Shown one piece after another: positions 11,384 through 22,432 of a stretch of 64,000 bases of DNA (position 1 is the first letter of the stretch; each line of letters begins with the position of its first letter). The translations under genes were made by a program, and so were the position numbers. The notes beneath the pieces were generated by a model. The model saw only the letters and a list, made by a program, of their open reading frames with translations, ran no database searches and was not told where the DNA came from. This DNA comes from Gyromitra esculenta (lineage: Eukaryota; Ascomycota; Pezizomycetes; Pezizales; Discinaceae). The stretch covers positions 372,001 to 436,000 of the forward strand of contig JBCAML010000012.1 of NCBI GenBank assembly GCA_038503075.1. The letters run 5' to 3'.

Positions 11384-13002
11384 CTATTTGTTCGACCCAG
11401 CCGAGTGCGGTGGCGATCGACTTGGAAAGCCAGCTGACATAGGTGGTGGTGGGTAAGTTCCAGTGTGTGGAGCCTGGAAGCTCACCGACCGTGGAGTTGG
11501 AGGAACTCTGTCACCTGCCGAACTAGGTGGTGATACGCTAACAGCTTTATGAGGAGCAGTAGCGTAGTTCCCGCGTGGTGGGCGCTGAAGCATAATAGGG
11601 GCACGTCCCTCTTCGGCATCTGGGGCGGAAGCGAAGACTTCGGTACCAGTGAGTTTGTTGTAAGCGGTGTTTGCATCGGTCTCTGGATCGGCCACCCTAG
11701 GCTCGTTGGCTTCCGCGGCTTGTTGCTCACGTAGTTTCGCGAGCCATAGGTCGTTACGGGCCTTATCACGGACATCCATAGACTTGCGGAGCTTACGCTT
11801 GGACATAAGACGCCAAAACGTGAATCCGTAAATCATTATTGTAATGGTTTCGACCGTGATTTCGATGATGGCGCAAACAAGAACCCAGTCCTGTCACGAG
11901 TTAGTACGAGAAATCAAGATTCAATCCGGATCCTCAAACTTACTTGTTGACGGCAGACCAATTTGTAGTTGATATCGTCTTGAAACAATTTCCGTCGATT
12001 ATTGTCCTTGCAGGACCAGCCCCAGATGTCTTGACCGGACGAATTGTTTCTGCTCCCTTGCATGATGCCGGCAGCAATAGCCCAAACGATGATAGTGAAG
12101 ATAAAAGTAATTACGGCAACCACAGTCCAGTAAACAGCAGCCTTCTCCGCTCGCTTGTGCCCACCACGCCAGTACCCGTACATAATGTACAACGAAACGC
12201 TAAGAGACAGGACAGCGATACAGAGAACGGTTATCTGTGGCCATTGTGGCGTTGACACGGCCCATGGCGGGAGATTATTGCGAGTAGGCAAGTTCTTAGT
12301 AGCGTTGAAGATAGCAAAGGTGGATGCAACAAGAGCCAGGACGACGGTGCTAAAATAAAATAAAAGGGTTAGCCAACCGAACAAGCTCTCAGGGTGAGAA
12401 TGAGAAAAAACTAACCTGCAAGCACAGTTGACGCCTCGGAGAAAAATCTTTGCGAGTCGAACCCTCAACTTGACAGCCAAATCTCGTTTATCGTACTTCC
12501 GTACTTTTGTGTCATATTTTTCTACATCAGCCTCCTCCTTGAATGTTGGAGTCTTCAGAGCAGGCGTCAGCGGAGTCATCGGCATCGACAGCCCAGCATA
12601 CGGGTCTCGTCTTGCTTGTGGCGGTAGTTGAGGAACCGCGCCAATCTCCCCATTCACAACACCCACCGACGCGCGATAGTTGTCGACAGCAGGCATGGTG
12701 GGTGGTGGTGGGTACTCCTCAACAGTGGGCTGCTGAGAAGCCATCAGTGGTGGTGGATAATCTTGTGCCTGTCCAACTCCCATTATTGGCGCCTGCGAGT
12801 CTGCTGGCGAGTTTGGTGATACTGGGCTCGTTGAGTTATCGTGGTGGCCACCCGTGTTCTTTGTATCGAGGTTTATGGGCGAGGATCTGTAGAAATCTTC
12901 AGGATCCTGCCGTGGGTCGTGGTGCGAATGTTGAGACTCAAGACTATCGTTGCCAACAGGAGAGTAGAGAGTAACAGGCGCTGGGGTGGTATTTGAAGCC
13001 AT
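11384..13002 (-). CDS. Four-helix fungal membrane protein (MARVEL-like topology)
   Basis: Three exons on the minus strand: 13002-12416, 12349-11944 and 11890-11384, giving 499 residues. Intron 1 has GTTAGT...TTTTAG, intron 2 (53 bp) GTAAGT...CTAAC..GACAG. The N-terminal 150 residues are disordered, rich in Pro, Ser, Tyr and PPP motifs. A basic segment (KYDKRDLAVKLRVRLAKIF) precedes four hydrophobic helices at roughly residues 197-213, 238-260, 272-296 and 333-360. Between helices 3 and 4 is a loop with a DIWGWSCKD motif. The cytoplasmic tail is charged, then Pro/Ser-rich. Both splices are needed to give helices 1 and 4. The topology is that of MARVEL-type proteins of filamentous ascomycetes, which sit at the plasma membrane; I do not recognise a named gene. 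Function is unknown. Confidence 0.85.
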
Positions 13003-16000
13003 CGTTTAACTGTTCGATGTTTAACTAATCAGTGCTCAGACTTACTTTATTTAAAGGTAGCAGAGGCGCAAGCGCACGATATTAAGTACTAAGGTGGTAA
13101 GGTTGCCAGTGTAAGCGTTGTAAGACTCGAACTACGACAGTTCGCCTCTTCTAATCTAGATGATTGCTAAGTTAGGTAAATCAAATATAATGCAAGTCGA
13201 GCACAGCTCGACCCGAGGGAAATAGTGCAGCTGGGGGGGTATTAAAAAGAATGGATGGAGCCTATAAGGCTATAATAGATAAAACGGGGAAGTGATGAAA
13301 GAATTAAGGATGAATAATGATAATAAGTTGATGATGATGAGGGGTAGGAGAGAAACGCGAAGATCAATGACGATCGATGAAAGTAGGTGAGGAACGAGAA
13401 GAGAAGGGAAGAGAAGAGAAGAAGGACAGAGGAAGAGGGGAAGAGCGAGTAGAAGAGCACTTTTTCGCTGGGATGACGATCAGCTCCACCAAAGACAGGA
13501 ACGGAGAAACGGGGCAGACTCCTCTCTCTCACTCTTCCACAAATCCTGAAATCTTGTTGGATGGACAAGAAACGCGTGTGGGAAATAAATCTGGGAGTGT
13601 CGAACCTTTTTGTTACCTAGCTCAGTCACAGTACACAACGCCCGCAGGACTGCGATAATAATAAAATCGTCCCAGAGATGGGAATGGGCGGAATGAAATA
13701 AGAGATGCTCCGGGAGGATGGATGATTGGGAGCCAGGAGTTGGAGGGGTGGTTGGCCACTGTTCTTTACTTAGAACCTCCAGCCAACCAACATCCAATAC
13801 ACTCACCACCCACCAACAATGCTCCCAGTCGGAAAGAGGCGACAATCCGACAGGCCCTGGGTGTTCGAATTCGTCCATGATGGGACGACGAATCGGGCTT
13901 CAGGCGTGGAGGCTGCCTGCACTGCGCGACGAGCAAAGGGCACATCCACATCCTGATGCAATGGCGGAAATCGAGAGACATCCCCCCGCCCAATGGCCCC
14001 CGTCTTTGTTGCCATTGGCCATAGCGGGCAGGGATCGCAAGGCGCCTACAGCCAGATGAGACTAATCACTTGCCGAAGCGGCGAGCAGGAGTCAGAGCCA
14101 GTCGATGGGTCGTGGAGTCGAATGGTGTGACAAGAGATCGTAAAGTCAACACCCCCCAGTCTTTAATCCCCAAGCAGAGCGTGCTAGTCTCTTTATGGTC
14201 GCTTCCACAGTACAAATTCAGCCTTTCAATCAACTTTGTTGAACTCAATGGCCCACGAAAGCTGATGGAGACAGGCTACTAACCTGTCTCTGTGCAAAGC
14301 CTGAAGGCGAATTATCTGACACTCTACCGTTAAGCCTTGACTGAAGACTGTCCTCCTGCTTCTGCTGCTCCGCCACACAAATGCCACGTCTCCCCCAAAT
14401 AAAACGTACAGAGTTTTCCAGACCCAAGCGTGTCGACCCCGTTGCTCAAATCCGCCTCCTACCGTTTCGCCGATCGCATCTGAAATCCAAAACAAAAGTG
14501 TACAATTCTATCTCAATACGCAACAATTACTTGGTTAAAGGTGTTTCTATTCACGGTAACAAGACGAAAACAAAGGGTCTTGGGATAGGCTAGCGAGAGC
14601 CTTGGCAACCGCCTTGCGTTTGCACTTTCTCTAATTTAGGAACGCAAATATTGCCCGGTTAGGCATTGATGGTCCCTGCATGGCAACAAAATGGCCAACA
14701 ATATCCCCACTTTCGTCCAAATTTACACATAACTGGACGTGACCAAGCCCCATAAATAGCAACAGGCCAACACAACGTGGGGCCCCAAAATGGCCCCATC
14801 CGGGAAACAGGATGCAATCGCCTGTGCTAATTTATCTTCATCCGGGGGTTTTTTTTAAATGTTAGATATTTCAGACTTTCGCGACAGGTGTTCCAACCAC
14901 GTGGGGAACGGCAGCCAGGAACAGGAGCAAAAAGGCACAGTAAAGTGCAGTTTGGTGCCTGGATGGCACGGGTAGCAGGTGGGTGCTTCATGAGGCGGCA
15001 CTCGTGTTCTATAGTTCGAGGGCCACGGAATGCTGCATCTGTAGAAAATCTCGGAACCGAACGCGCACTGCCGTTTCTCGTTAAAAGGGTGGAGTGAGGA
15101 CATAGTTTTTCGCTGTTTTGCCGAGCTCTCAGGCGAAGGCTTAACCTAAACGTTTGTTACATGACATAGAGTAGTAATATACGCATGTAGCCACAGATGA
15201 TTTGGGTTCAAGAAACGCAGATGACCACCGCCCCATGCAGTGGAAACACTACATAGCCCATGCCACAACCACAACCACAACAGACACAGACACACCGGTA
15301 CCGTGGTTGGCGTTCTAACCAAAACCAAAGCCTTACACTACCTGCGACGATCTTGATGTGTAGCTGCCAATACTCTAAATTATCAAGCAACCACCCGTCT
15401 AGAGCAACCTCGACCATCCCGCCCAGAGCAGTTGCAGTCTCTAACCGCCTGGGCATCCGAAGTCACAACCCACACAACCAAGTCCGGTCCTCTATCTCCA
15501 TCAACACTTTCTTCCTCAACCACGTCGTTTATTTAGAACACTGATCAACCCAACAACGACCTCGCTAGAAATTAAGTTGTCACACCACACGACGGAACAG
15601 GCACCTGTATAGGTGTAACTATCTTCAGCATTTCGTGCGCGGCGCGGGATGTGGGGGAGGGATGTCGTGCGCATGCACGTCTGCTTGTTCCTAGCACCTG
15701 CAGATTTAAGATGTGCCTATTCATAGCAGCCACCCGGGACAGCAACTAAGTTTGGGAGGTAGATGTCGTTTTTACTTTCTTGCTCTCGCTTCCTTTCACG
15801 CGCCATTCGAATAATGAGCGGTGAACTATAGGTGGAAGTCTAAGACTGTCTACATATGTTTCTACACATACACAATAGCCATAAAAACGAGAAGAAAAGA
15901 AAAACAAAGAAAGTAATAATAGCGGTAGTAGTGAAAGCGCATGAACTACCAGATGACCCCATCCGCAGCAACGCAACACAACGCAATGCGAAGAAAAAGT

Positions 16001-17976
16001 ATATGTCAGGTACAGATAAAGGCTCCGATACGCGCCGTACATTACAGCCCAGCAGATAAACAAAGAATGAAAGGGAGAGGAAGAGGCCGTGAAACAAACA
16101 TGAAAGCCCAAGCCGCAAAAAAGGAAACAATAATAATAAATTACAAAGAATAGATAGAATATAATATAATAAAACAGCCCAAGCTTGGTTTTCCACACCT
16201 ACATGTATTCTAGAATAAAACCACCTCGATAAAACAAAATGCGCATGGAGGACACCATGAGCGCGTGCGCCCGCCCAGAACTCGCTTAAATGGCGACACC
16301 GCGAACGTTCGGCTGCGCTTAGATTTCTTGCTTACTCCCGACACCCGGCGGACAGACCAGGGTTGAAATTGCGCTGATCTTCATGTGCTCGGACGGATCG
16401 GGCAGCCTTATGCCAAATTGTGGGCGGGAAAAGAAAGACATCCTGAAAGTTACCCGGTTGCGAAAGCTGTTGCGTGTAAGGTGGGGAAAGGGTTAATCCG
16501 AGACGTACGAAGGAGCAGCTTGATATTGGAGGTCTTACGCCGAGTCTGCATATTGATTGTTTTGATGTAGCGGAGAAATATGTAAGTAGGAGTGGAACGA
16601 GGAAAGATAGTGAAAAAAATAATACGGTTTGGTCTGGTCGTGATTAATTTAAGATTATTCGGGTACTTTGGGTAAACGGCAAAGACCTTACGAACGGAGA
16701 TTCGTCCGCTTGTGCTACGAGAGACGAGAAAACGGGATCAGGTTTGTGGCTATCTAGGTATTAAGGAAAACGAGAAGGCAGCAACCAGATACAATCGTCT
16801 GTACCCTAAAACTTGGTATTCCTGTGGTCTGCCTACAGCGTGATCATCACATGGCTTGGCGTATTCACGAGTGATATATTATGATTTCGAATAGCATAAC
16901 TTGGTTGGTGGTGTTTCATCGCATCTGCAGTCAGTAGAAAAAGAAAAGAAAGAAAACACTCTCATTTCTAATCTCATTTCTAAGCACATTCAAGTAGATG
17001 CGCCACCTCGGACATGCAATGAAACCTGATTGAAACGTAATCTTTTGCGCATGTGGAAGCAGAATTAGGTGGACATGTCTCGACACTGATTCAGGCTCCT
17101 CCAACAACTGTGCTCAGGCCTTTCAGTGATGGGGAATTACTGATACTATAGATCTGTTTGCGTGTCTATCTTCCGCGAATTTCACTGTGATACGGAATGC
17201 GCTTCTGGCGAGAAATTTGGTGGTTGGTGTCTAAAAAAACGGTTTACTACGTAGAGATTTTCACAATCCAAGGTTCATCGATCTTGACTTTTTTGTGTCG
17301 ATGCATTTCATGGATGGGTTTTCAGATCACCATGGCGTACGTCACGAAGTTCGTCGGCGCAGCCTCAGTAAGAAGGCGAAAGATCAGCGAAGGATCAACG
17401 TGGAGATCAGGCGCTATTCCTTCGTATCTCCGACAAGATTGATAGATCATTTGCATGGCGCTGGGAGGGGATCATGAGAAGGAACTTGGCGTATATCATC
17501 CCCGGTGAGACGATCGACTTGCCCTGGGACTGGTTTGATGCTGCCGACTAGACTTACTTGTTTCTGAGCAGAGTTCCAGGAGATTGGCTGTCGGGCACGT
17601 GTTTTGCTTTCTGGGTCAGGGCAGGATACATCTGCTTGGATAGCCGTGGGAGAAAACGCGCTTTTGATCGTCTGGGTGAGGATTCTCTGCTGTTTACATG
17701 AGCTCGAGTGATTTCCAGAGATGTTTGGGGAGTGTATTTACCCGTTACCCGGCCTCCGTCTGACCGAGTGATCACTGGAGACGGAGTTCACTAGAAGCCT
17801 CTCGACTGGCAAAAGAGAGGAAAACCAAAACATATGAAGCTGCATCAGAGTATTCAGTATCATAAAATAAGCCTTCCGACTTCATACTACCGTTAAGTAA
17901 ATAGCTACCGTGACCTACAAAGTGAGAGGTCGTTACCCGGCTATCTCCAACCTCAGAACAACTGAGTTCTAGCAAC
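13003..17976. other. 5-kb gene-poor stretch
   Basis: 13003-13250 is the promoter side of the membrane-protein gene. 13310-13470 is a GA-rich tract. 14268-14290 holds an 8-bp hairpin (listed separately). Around 15250-15300 is a CAACC/ACAGACA repeat tract, and 15860-16160 is A-rich. Around 17197-17480 two overlapping plus frames look weakly protein-like (..EVRRRSLSKKAKDQRR..), but I see no start, domain or consistent splicing. The many 60-150 codon open frames here have no recognisable content. Confidence 0.5.
14268..14290. repeat. 8-bp perfect hairpin with 7-base loop
   Basis: GAGACAGG at 14268-14275 pairs exactly with CCTGTCTC at 14283-14290 across a 7-base loop. On the minus strand it has the size of a tRNA T-arm, but the loop and the flanks do not make a tRNA (see rejected items). 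Confidence 0.8.
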
Positions 17977-18993
17977 ATGACTTCACTTCTTAGATTCTCG
18001 CTCAACACCATATCCACACCTAAAATAACATCCACGTCTGCAATGCGACCACCAATCTACAAACTCATAAAGCTCCCACCACCCCCTTTACTCTCACTCC
18101 GATATCCCCAGCGCTGTCTCCTACACCAACGCCTGGCCATCCCACCAACATCCCCCCACTATCGACAGTTCTCAACCCCACCACCATACTCAACCCCACC
18201 AAAACCACCCCACGTCCTCCAGCCCCCGTCAAGACCAAAACCAACCAGAACCCAAATCGCCCACTCCCGCGAATTCCACTCCAGCGTAAGAGCGCTAAAA
18301 GACCACCACTTCGACACCCTAAAATTCGTACAGCGTCTCCAAGAAGAAGGATTTTCCGAGGAGCAAAGCGTCGCATTAATGCGTGCTCTCAGCGACGTAA
18401 TAGAGGAGAGGTACTAGCTAAACAAAACAAAACAAAACCAACCCCCCCACCACGGACATGCTGATGAGGAGCAGCATCCAAAACCTTACGCGCACGATGG
18501 TACTAAAGGAGGAGCAAGAGAAGATAACCTATACCCGTTCGTGTTTTTTTTTTTTGGTCCCTTCCTTCTCTTCTTAACGAGTGGGGCTTTGGTAGACGAT
18601 GCTAAGGCGGTAATTGTGGTGTCAGAGAAGGTCGATTTCTCGAAATTGCGGTCGGAGCTCACGGCCGTTCATGCTGGTGAGCTGAAGCCCCTCCGGACCG
18701 ATCAGGAACGACTCACGTCAGAGATATCGCGGCTTAATGCGCGACTGAGGGAGGAGATGCAGCGTGCGCAGAGTAGTGTGCGGCTGGATCTTAATCTCGA
18801 GAAGGGTCGGATTAGGGAGGAGAGTAGTGTGCATGAATTGAAGATCAAGGAGACGGATAGTCGGATTGAGAAGGAAGTGGGTGATCTGAGGGGCTTGTTG
18901 GAGAGTGTTAAGTTTTCGACGCTGCAGTGGTTGATTGGTGTTTGCACGGGAACGGCGGCCTTGTTGTTGGGTGTGTGGAGGTTGTTGATGTGA
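17977..18993 (+). CDS. FMP32: FMP32 / CCDC90 (MCUR1-like) mitochondrial coiled-coil protein
   Basis: Three exons, 17977-18410, 18475-18536 and 18626-18993, give 287 residues. The N-terminus (about 1-105) is Arg/Pro/Ser-rich without acidic residues, as expected of a mitochondrial presequence. The family domain (DUF1640) starts at HFDTLKFVQRLQEEGFSEEQ, continues across intron 1 as VIEES/IQNLTRTMVLKEEQ, and across intron 2 as KITYTQ/KVDFSKLRSEL; the Gln codon is made by the splice C/AG. Then comes the signature SVRLDLNLEKGRIREE in a coiled coil and a C-terminal membrane helix (STLQWLIGVCTGTAALLLGV). Homologs are inner-membrane proteins tied to respiratory-complex assembly and, in animals, the calcium uniporter. 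Intron 2 uses a GTTCGT donor. A T-rich open frame running into exon 3 is the intron and should not be taken as a start. Confidence 0.93.
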
Positions 18994-19460
18994 AGTGTGA
19001 GGATGTGGCTGTTTTTTTCCCTTCCCTTCTTCTGGTTGTTTCTTGTAGACGTTTCTTGTGCTGGCTTGAGTGGTCTTTTTTTCCTAATCGTAGCTATTTC
19101 GTCTTCTTTATAGAGCGTAGGGTAGGTATTGCATGCATGGGTACATACGGTTCTTTCTCACGGTTGATCACTCGGTTTCAAATATTATCTCTGCTCACTA
19201 AACTAACTAGTTTTACTTGGTGGAAATAACTCTGTTACAGACCTCCTACACCACATAACTCTTCATAATATCCCCCCCACCAAAACTCACACTCAGCGGA
19301 TAAACAAAATATTTGTTTCCTTCCATCAACAAACCAAACCCATGCTGTCCATCGCTTCCACACCCTGGTAATTGCCAAGAAACTTATACACTCCCTTTCC
19401 GATCCTCTCCTCCTTCTTGGCTCAGATAACTAGTCGAGGGAAGAAGCGATTTACAGCAAC
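18994..19460. other. Convergent 3' flanks
   Basis: Intergenic DNA between FMP32 (+) and the coiled-coil gene (-), which face each other. T-rich after 18994 (likely 3' UTR of FMP32) and C/A-rich towards 19400. No gene seen. Confidence 0.6.
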
Positions 19461-20480
19461 CTATTTTCCACCTCTTCTCCATCTTGCCACAGAAGGCTCA
19501 AATAGGTTTTTTTCGACCAAAGTCTTCACATCCTCTGGAGTAAGTTCAATCACGCTATCCTCCGAATCCGAATATTTCGCCGGTGTGCTGAGCAATAAAG
19601 ATTTAGGGCTTGTGAGCCGGATTGACTCAAGGGTCTCTCCCTCATTATCCGGAGTGGCGGTAATTCTGGTGGCGGGCATAGCGCGAGTTACACGCCTTGA
19701 GACCCGACGGGGATGGAGATCGGGTATTATCTCACAGTATTCCTCGGCCTCAATTCCGTCAAGGTCGAGGGACGTCTCTCTAGATCCTAGAGTCTTAGGG
19801 GTAGAATTATCCTCGGTATCAGCTTTCGCAGTAGCTCTGGAGCCTGGAGTCTTCGGTGTAGGCTCATTCTCGGTATCGACTCTCGCAGCAACCGGGGCTT
19901 TCGGAACTCTAGTTTTGGCTCTAATCCTGGGGCGTTGCTCGGAATTAGTGCTGGCAGGAATGATAGCTCTAACTTTAGCCATCCTCTCACTTTGCCTCCC
20001 CTTCTCTCTCCTCTCTTCCCTTTCTCTCTCCATAGCAACTATGGCTCTAGCCCTAGCCATCATCTCGCTTTCCATATCCTTCACCCTCCTCCTCTCTTCT
20101 GCCCTCTCCCTCTCCCTCACCCTCTCCATCGCCTTCTCAATCTCTATGTCCTTCCTCTCCTCCCTCTCCTTCGTGGCTTTTGCAGCTCTCTCGGCACGTT
20201 TGGAATTAAAAACGTAGGGAGGAGCCGACAGCCCAGCCTTAACAGCAACTATACCCGCATAAATAGCAGCCATGTCATGTTCAACTTCTATTTTTGAAGC
20301 GCCCTGTGTGGTTTCTGCAAAAGGGCTGCATTGGTATTGGCCTTCGAAGGGGTCAGTGATTCTAATTTGACGGTTGCAGCGGGAACTATTCGGTTGCTGG
20401 ATTCTTCTTGGATTTGTTTTGTTTCGACGGAGGCTCTTTTTGGGGTTGGGGAGGGTGCGGAGGAGATACGAAGTGGGCAT
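19461..20480 (-). CDS. Charged coiled-coil hypothetical protein
   Basis: A 339-codon minus frame. Residues about 70-90 carry an Ala/Val-rich stretch (MAAIYAGIVAVKAGL). Residues about 95-175 form a very Arg/Glu-rich coiled coil (KEREERKDIEIEKAMERVR and on). Then come two near-repeats of the form RVDTENEPTPKTPGSRATA / KADTEDNSTPKTLGSRETS, and an acidic end with ELTPEDVKTLVEKNLFE. I recognise no family. The N-terminus is uncertain: an upstream Pro/His-rich minus frame (20480-20821, starting MVQKSNMSNLAAP) overlaps this start as TAATG, so the real protein may begin there through an intron I could not place. The plus-strand frame at 19372-20217 is its antisense shadow. Confidence 0.6.
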   Translation of the reverse strand: MPTSYLLRTLPNPKKSLRRNKTNPRRIQQPNSSRCNRQIRITDPFEGQYQCSPFAETTQGASKIEVEHDMAAIYAGIVAVKAGLSAPPYVFNSKRAERAAKATKEREERKDIEIEKAMERVRERERAEERRRVKDMESEMMARARAIVAMEREREERREKGRQSERMAKVRAIIPASTNSEQRPRIRAKTRVPKAPVAARVDTENEPTPKTPGSRATAKADTEDNSTPKTLGSRETSLDLDGIEAEEYCEIIPDLHPRRVSRRVTRAMPATRITATPDNEGETLESIRLTSPKSLLLSTPAKYSDSEDSVIELTPEDVKTLVEKNLFEPSVARWRRGGK

Positions 20481-21345
20481 TATTGGGCGGTGGCAGTGTT
20501 GCGGGCGATGGGGAGATGGATGGTGGAGTGGTGGATAGTGGGGCGCAGAGGGTAGAGGTGCGACGGTAGGCGGTGATGGGGAATGGTGGGCAGTGACGGG
20601 GAGTGTGTGGGTTGGCGATTCAAGCGAAGACCCCTTTTAGGCACAGGTAAGTCAAGATATGTGGAGAAAGCGGAGGGGTGTTGCGGGGATGAGCCGTCTG
20701 CGACCAGCATTCGAGAATGTGGGAGATTTCGCTGAGCAGATCTGAGGAAGTGGGGTGTCCGTCTCGGACATAGACTCTCACTCGGAGCTGCCAGATTAGA
20801 CATGTTGGATTTTTGGACCACGATCGAGTATTATTTGAGCTTTTGGATACCGAACGAGATACAAAGAAAGCAGGCAGTATATATACAGGAGATTGGCCAA
20901 TAGAAAGCTCTCAAGGCTCGGGTCTCCTAAAGCCCGTCTGGCTATCAAAAATATACAGGGGTAAAGCCCTGAGTACTATTAGGGCGCAATATCAATAGTT
21001 TCAACAAGACATAGTTTGTAGCAACAGCACGGCTATTATTTATTTATTTATTACTTCAATAGGAGCGACAGCGCGGCTGAAATAAAAAGCCATGCACCCT
21101 GAACGCCCTAGAGATAAGAGGAGTTCTGCGAATACGAACGAAGGAGATGAGATGGCGGTAGTACATTGAAGAACATCTGTTTTAGAGATTGTGATTCCTT
21201 CAACATGATCGGAATGAAAACTCATCAGCACGCTAATTAGAAACTATGCGAATGAACGAGGTGTTCTTGTTTGCTTCATTCTGTTCTTTCTTTGCTGACT
21301 AGCTTGCTATCTTCAATCTTATGCTTCTATCAAAGAATTCACTGA
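20481..21345. other. Stretch upstream of the coiled-coil gene
   Basis: Contains the Pro/His-rich minus frame 20480-20821 discussed with the coiled-coil gene, and then about 500 bp of AT-rich DNA with a (TTTA)n run near 21037-21050. A plus-strand stretch at 21247-21300 would encode a hydrophobic start (MRMNEVFLFASFCSFFA) before a stop, which could be a signal-peptide exon for the next open frame, but I could not connect them. Confidence 0.4.
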
Positions 21346-21696
21346 TCACCCTCACCCCACCCCGTTTTATCACCTCTCGCAAGACCTCCCCTAACAGATC
21401 ACCTTCTCGAAGACCAAAGCTACGAAAATGAAGAATACATTCATGAATTCGCTACAGATTGTATGGATGAGCCTGGAGCAGATGGCTGTGCTTGTTCGGA
21501 CTTGGTAAACGTGGACACGTGCTCAATCGATATCTGTGGGCCGGTAGGGAGTTCGATGAACCGTACCGAGGTCGTTAAGGTGGCGAATAAGATCCAAGGC
21601 CGCTGCATGGGGGATCTCAGCGAGAATAAATATTATTCGAATTTCAGGCTGGGAGGGCAGTTGAGGAGAGGTGAGAAATTGGTTGTTGTTTGGTAA
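21346..21696 (+). CDS. Small cysteine-containing protein, 5' end unresolved
   Basis: An open frame from 21346 to the stop at 21694-21696. It has no ATG before 21463, so an upstream exon is likely: a CCTAACAG acceptor lies at about 21391-21397, just before ATCACCTTC. The readable part has HEFATDCMDEPGADGCACS, then TCSIDICGPVGSS, NRTEVVKVANKIQGRC and FRLGGQLRRGEKLVVVW. Six cysteines and the closing GG-x-L-x-x-G strand give it a compact disulfide look. The same order of motifs occurs in the protein at 37658-38317, so the two are probably related. It is probably secreted by analogy; no signal peptide is attached in this model. It may also be a decayed copy. Confidence 0.45.
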   Translation, partial: SPSPHPVLSPLARPPLTDHLLEDQSYENEEYIHEFATDCMDEPGADGCACSDLVNVDTCSIDICGPVGSSMNRTEVVKVANKIQGRCMGDLSENKYYSNFRLGGQLRRGEKLVVVW

Positions 21697-21935
21697 AAGG
21701 TCTTCGAGGGGTAGCGGGTGACTTTGGGTATGGGGTTATGCTCTAGGATAGAGCGTAAAGTTATCATTATTAATGGGCTTCTTATGGAGATTGGTTGTCT
21801 ACCTACATGTAGCTACATAAGGATAATAAACATGCAGCATTATGAACTCATTTATGCCCAGCGCTCATAGTTTGGGTATTGTAATTTATACGGTGGTTAG
21901 GAATCACCTTTAGGTCTTCCCTAAAAGACATTATC

Positions 21936-22247
21936 TTAATTAAATGGAGAAGAATCTTTGTCGTAAACTCGTCTCATACCTAACTTTGTCCTAGGATATA
22001 CATTAGAGTGATATATTTCTTTGCCTTTGGGCGAGTGATGGTGCATGATCTGAGCTTGAGTAAAAATTTTACTATGCTGGGGTGTAGATTCGTACATGTA
22101 GTTTTCCTGCATCCAAGTTGAATGCTTTGCTCTTCGGTTTAGAGCTACGGAAGAAGTCTCGTATGAATCTATGTCTATTTGCTTCCCATTGAATCGGTCC
22201 GCAACCACAAGTCCTTGTTCCGCCATGAAATACGCATGATACGGCAT
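21936..22247 (-). CDS. Possible small hypothetical protein
   Basis: A 103-codon minus frame starting at an ATG (MPYHAYFMAEQGLVVADRF..). Composition is fairly protein-like, with no low complexity, but no domain, signal peptide or membrane helix is seen. It lies in AT-rich DNA, 185 bp upstream of the divergently oriented RING gene. It could be a chance frame or a relic. Confidence 0.25.
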   Translation of the reverse strand: MPYHAYFMAEQGLVVADRFNGKQIDIDSYETSSVALNRRAKHSTWMQENYMYESTPQHSKIFTQAQIMHHHSPKGKEIYHSNVYPRTKLGMRRVYDKDSSPFN

Positions 22248-22432
22248 TTTCCCTCAATTATATGTACCATTGAAACGTAGTGCAAGCTCCCTCCCTAGGT
22301 CTTGGCAATTTTCTTTGGCCATATAAATATTAGTAATGTTCACGAATCTTCAGATGAATTGACTACATACTTCCACACAGCATTTCGCCTCAGAAGACTT
22401 CCACAGCACCATCATCAACCGCTTACGACGCA

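Noticed and set aside
14245..14400. Possible tRNA on the minus strand (T-arm-like hairpin at 14268-14290 and an AACGGTAGAGTG D-arm-like phrase)
   Set aside because: The loop is not TTCRANY, the anticodon stem and the acceptor ends do not pair, and no tRNA identity fits.
18541..18625. An ATG start at 18541 for a separate gene (hydrophobic MFFFFGPFLLF)
   Set aside because: It is intron 2 of the FMP32 gene; splicing at 18536/18626 restores the family sequence YTQKVDFSKL exactly.
19372..20217. A 281-codon plus-strand frame without recognisable domains
   Set aside because: Ser/Leu-rich antisense of the Arg/Glu-rich coiled-coil gene on the minus strand.
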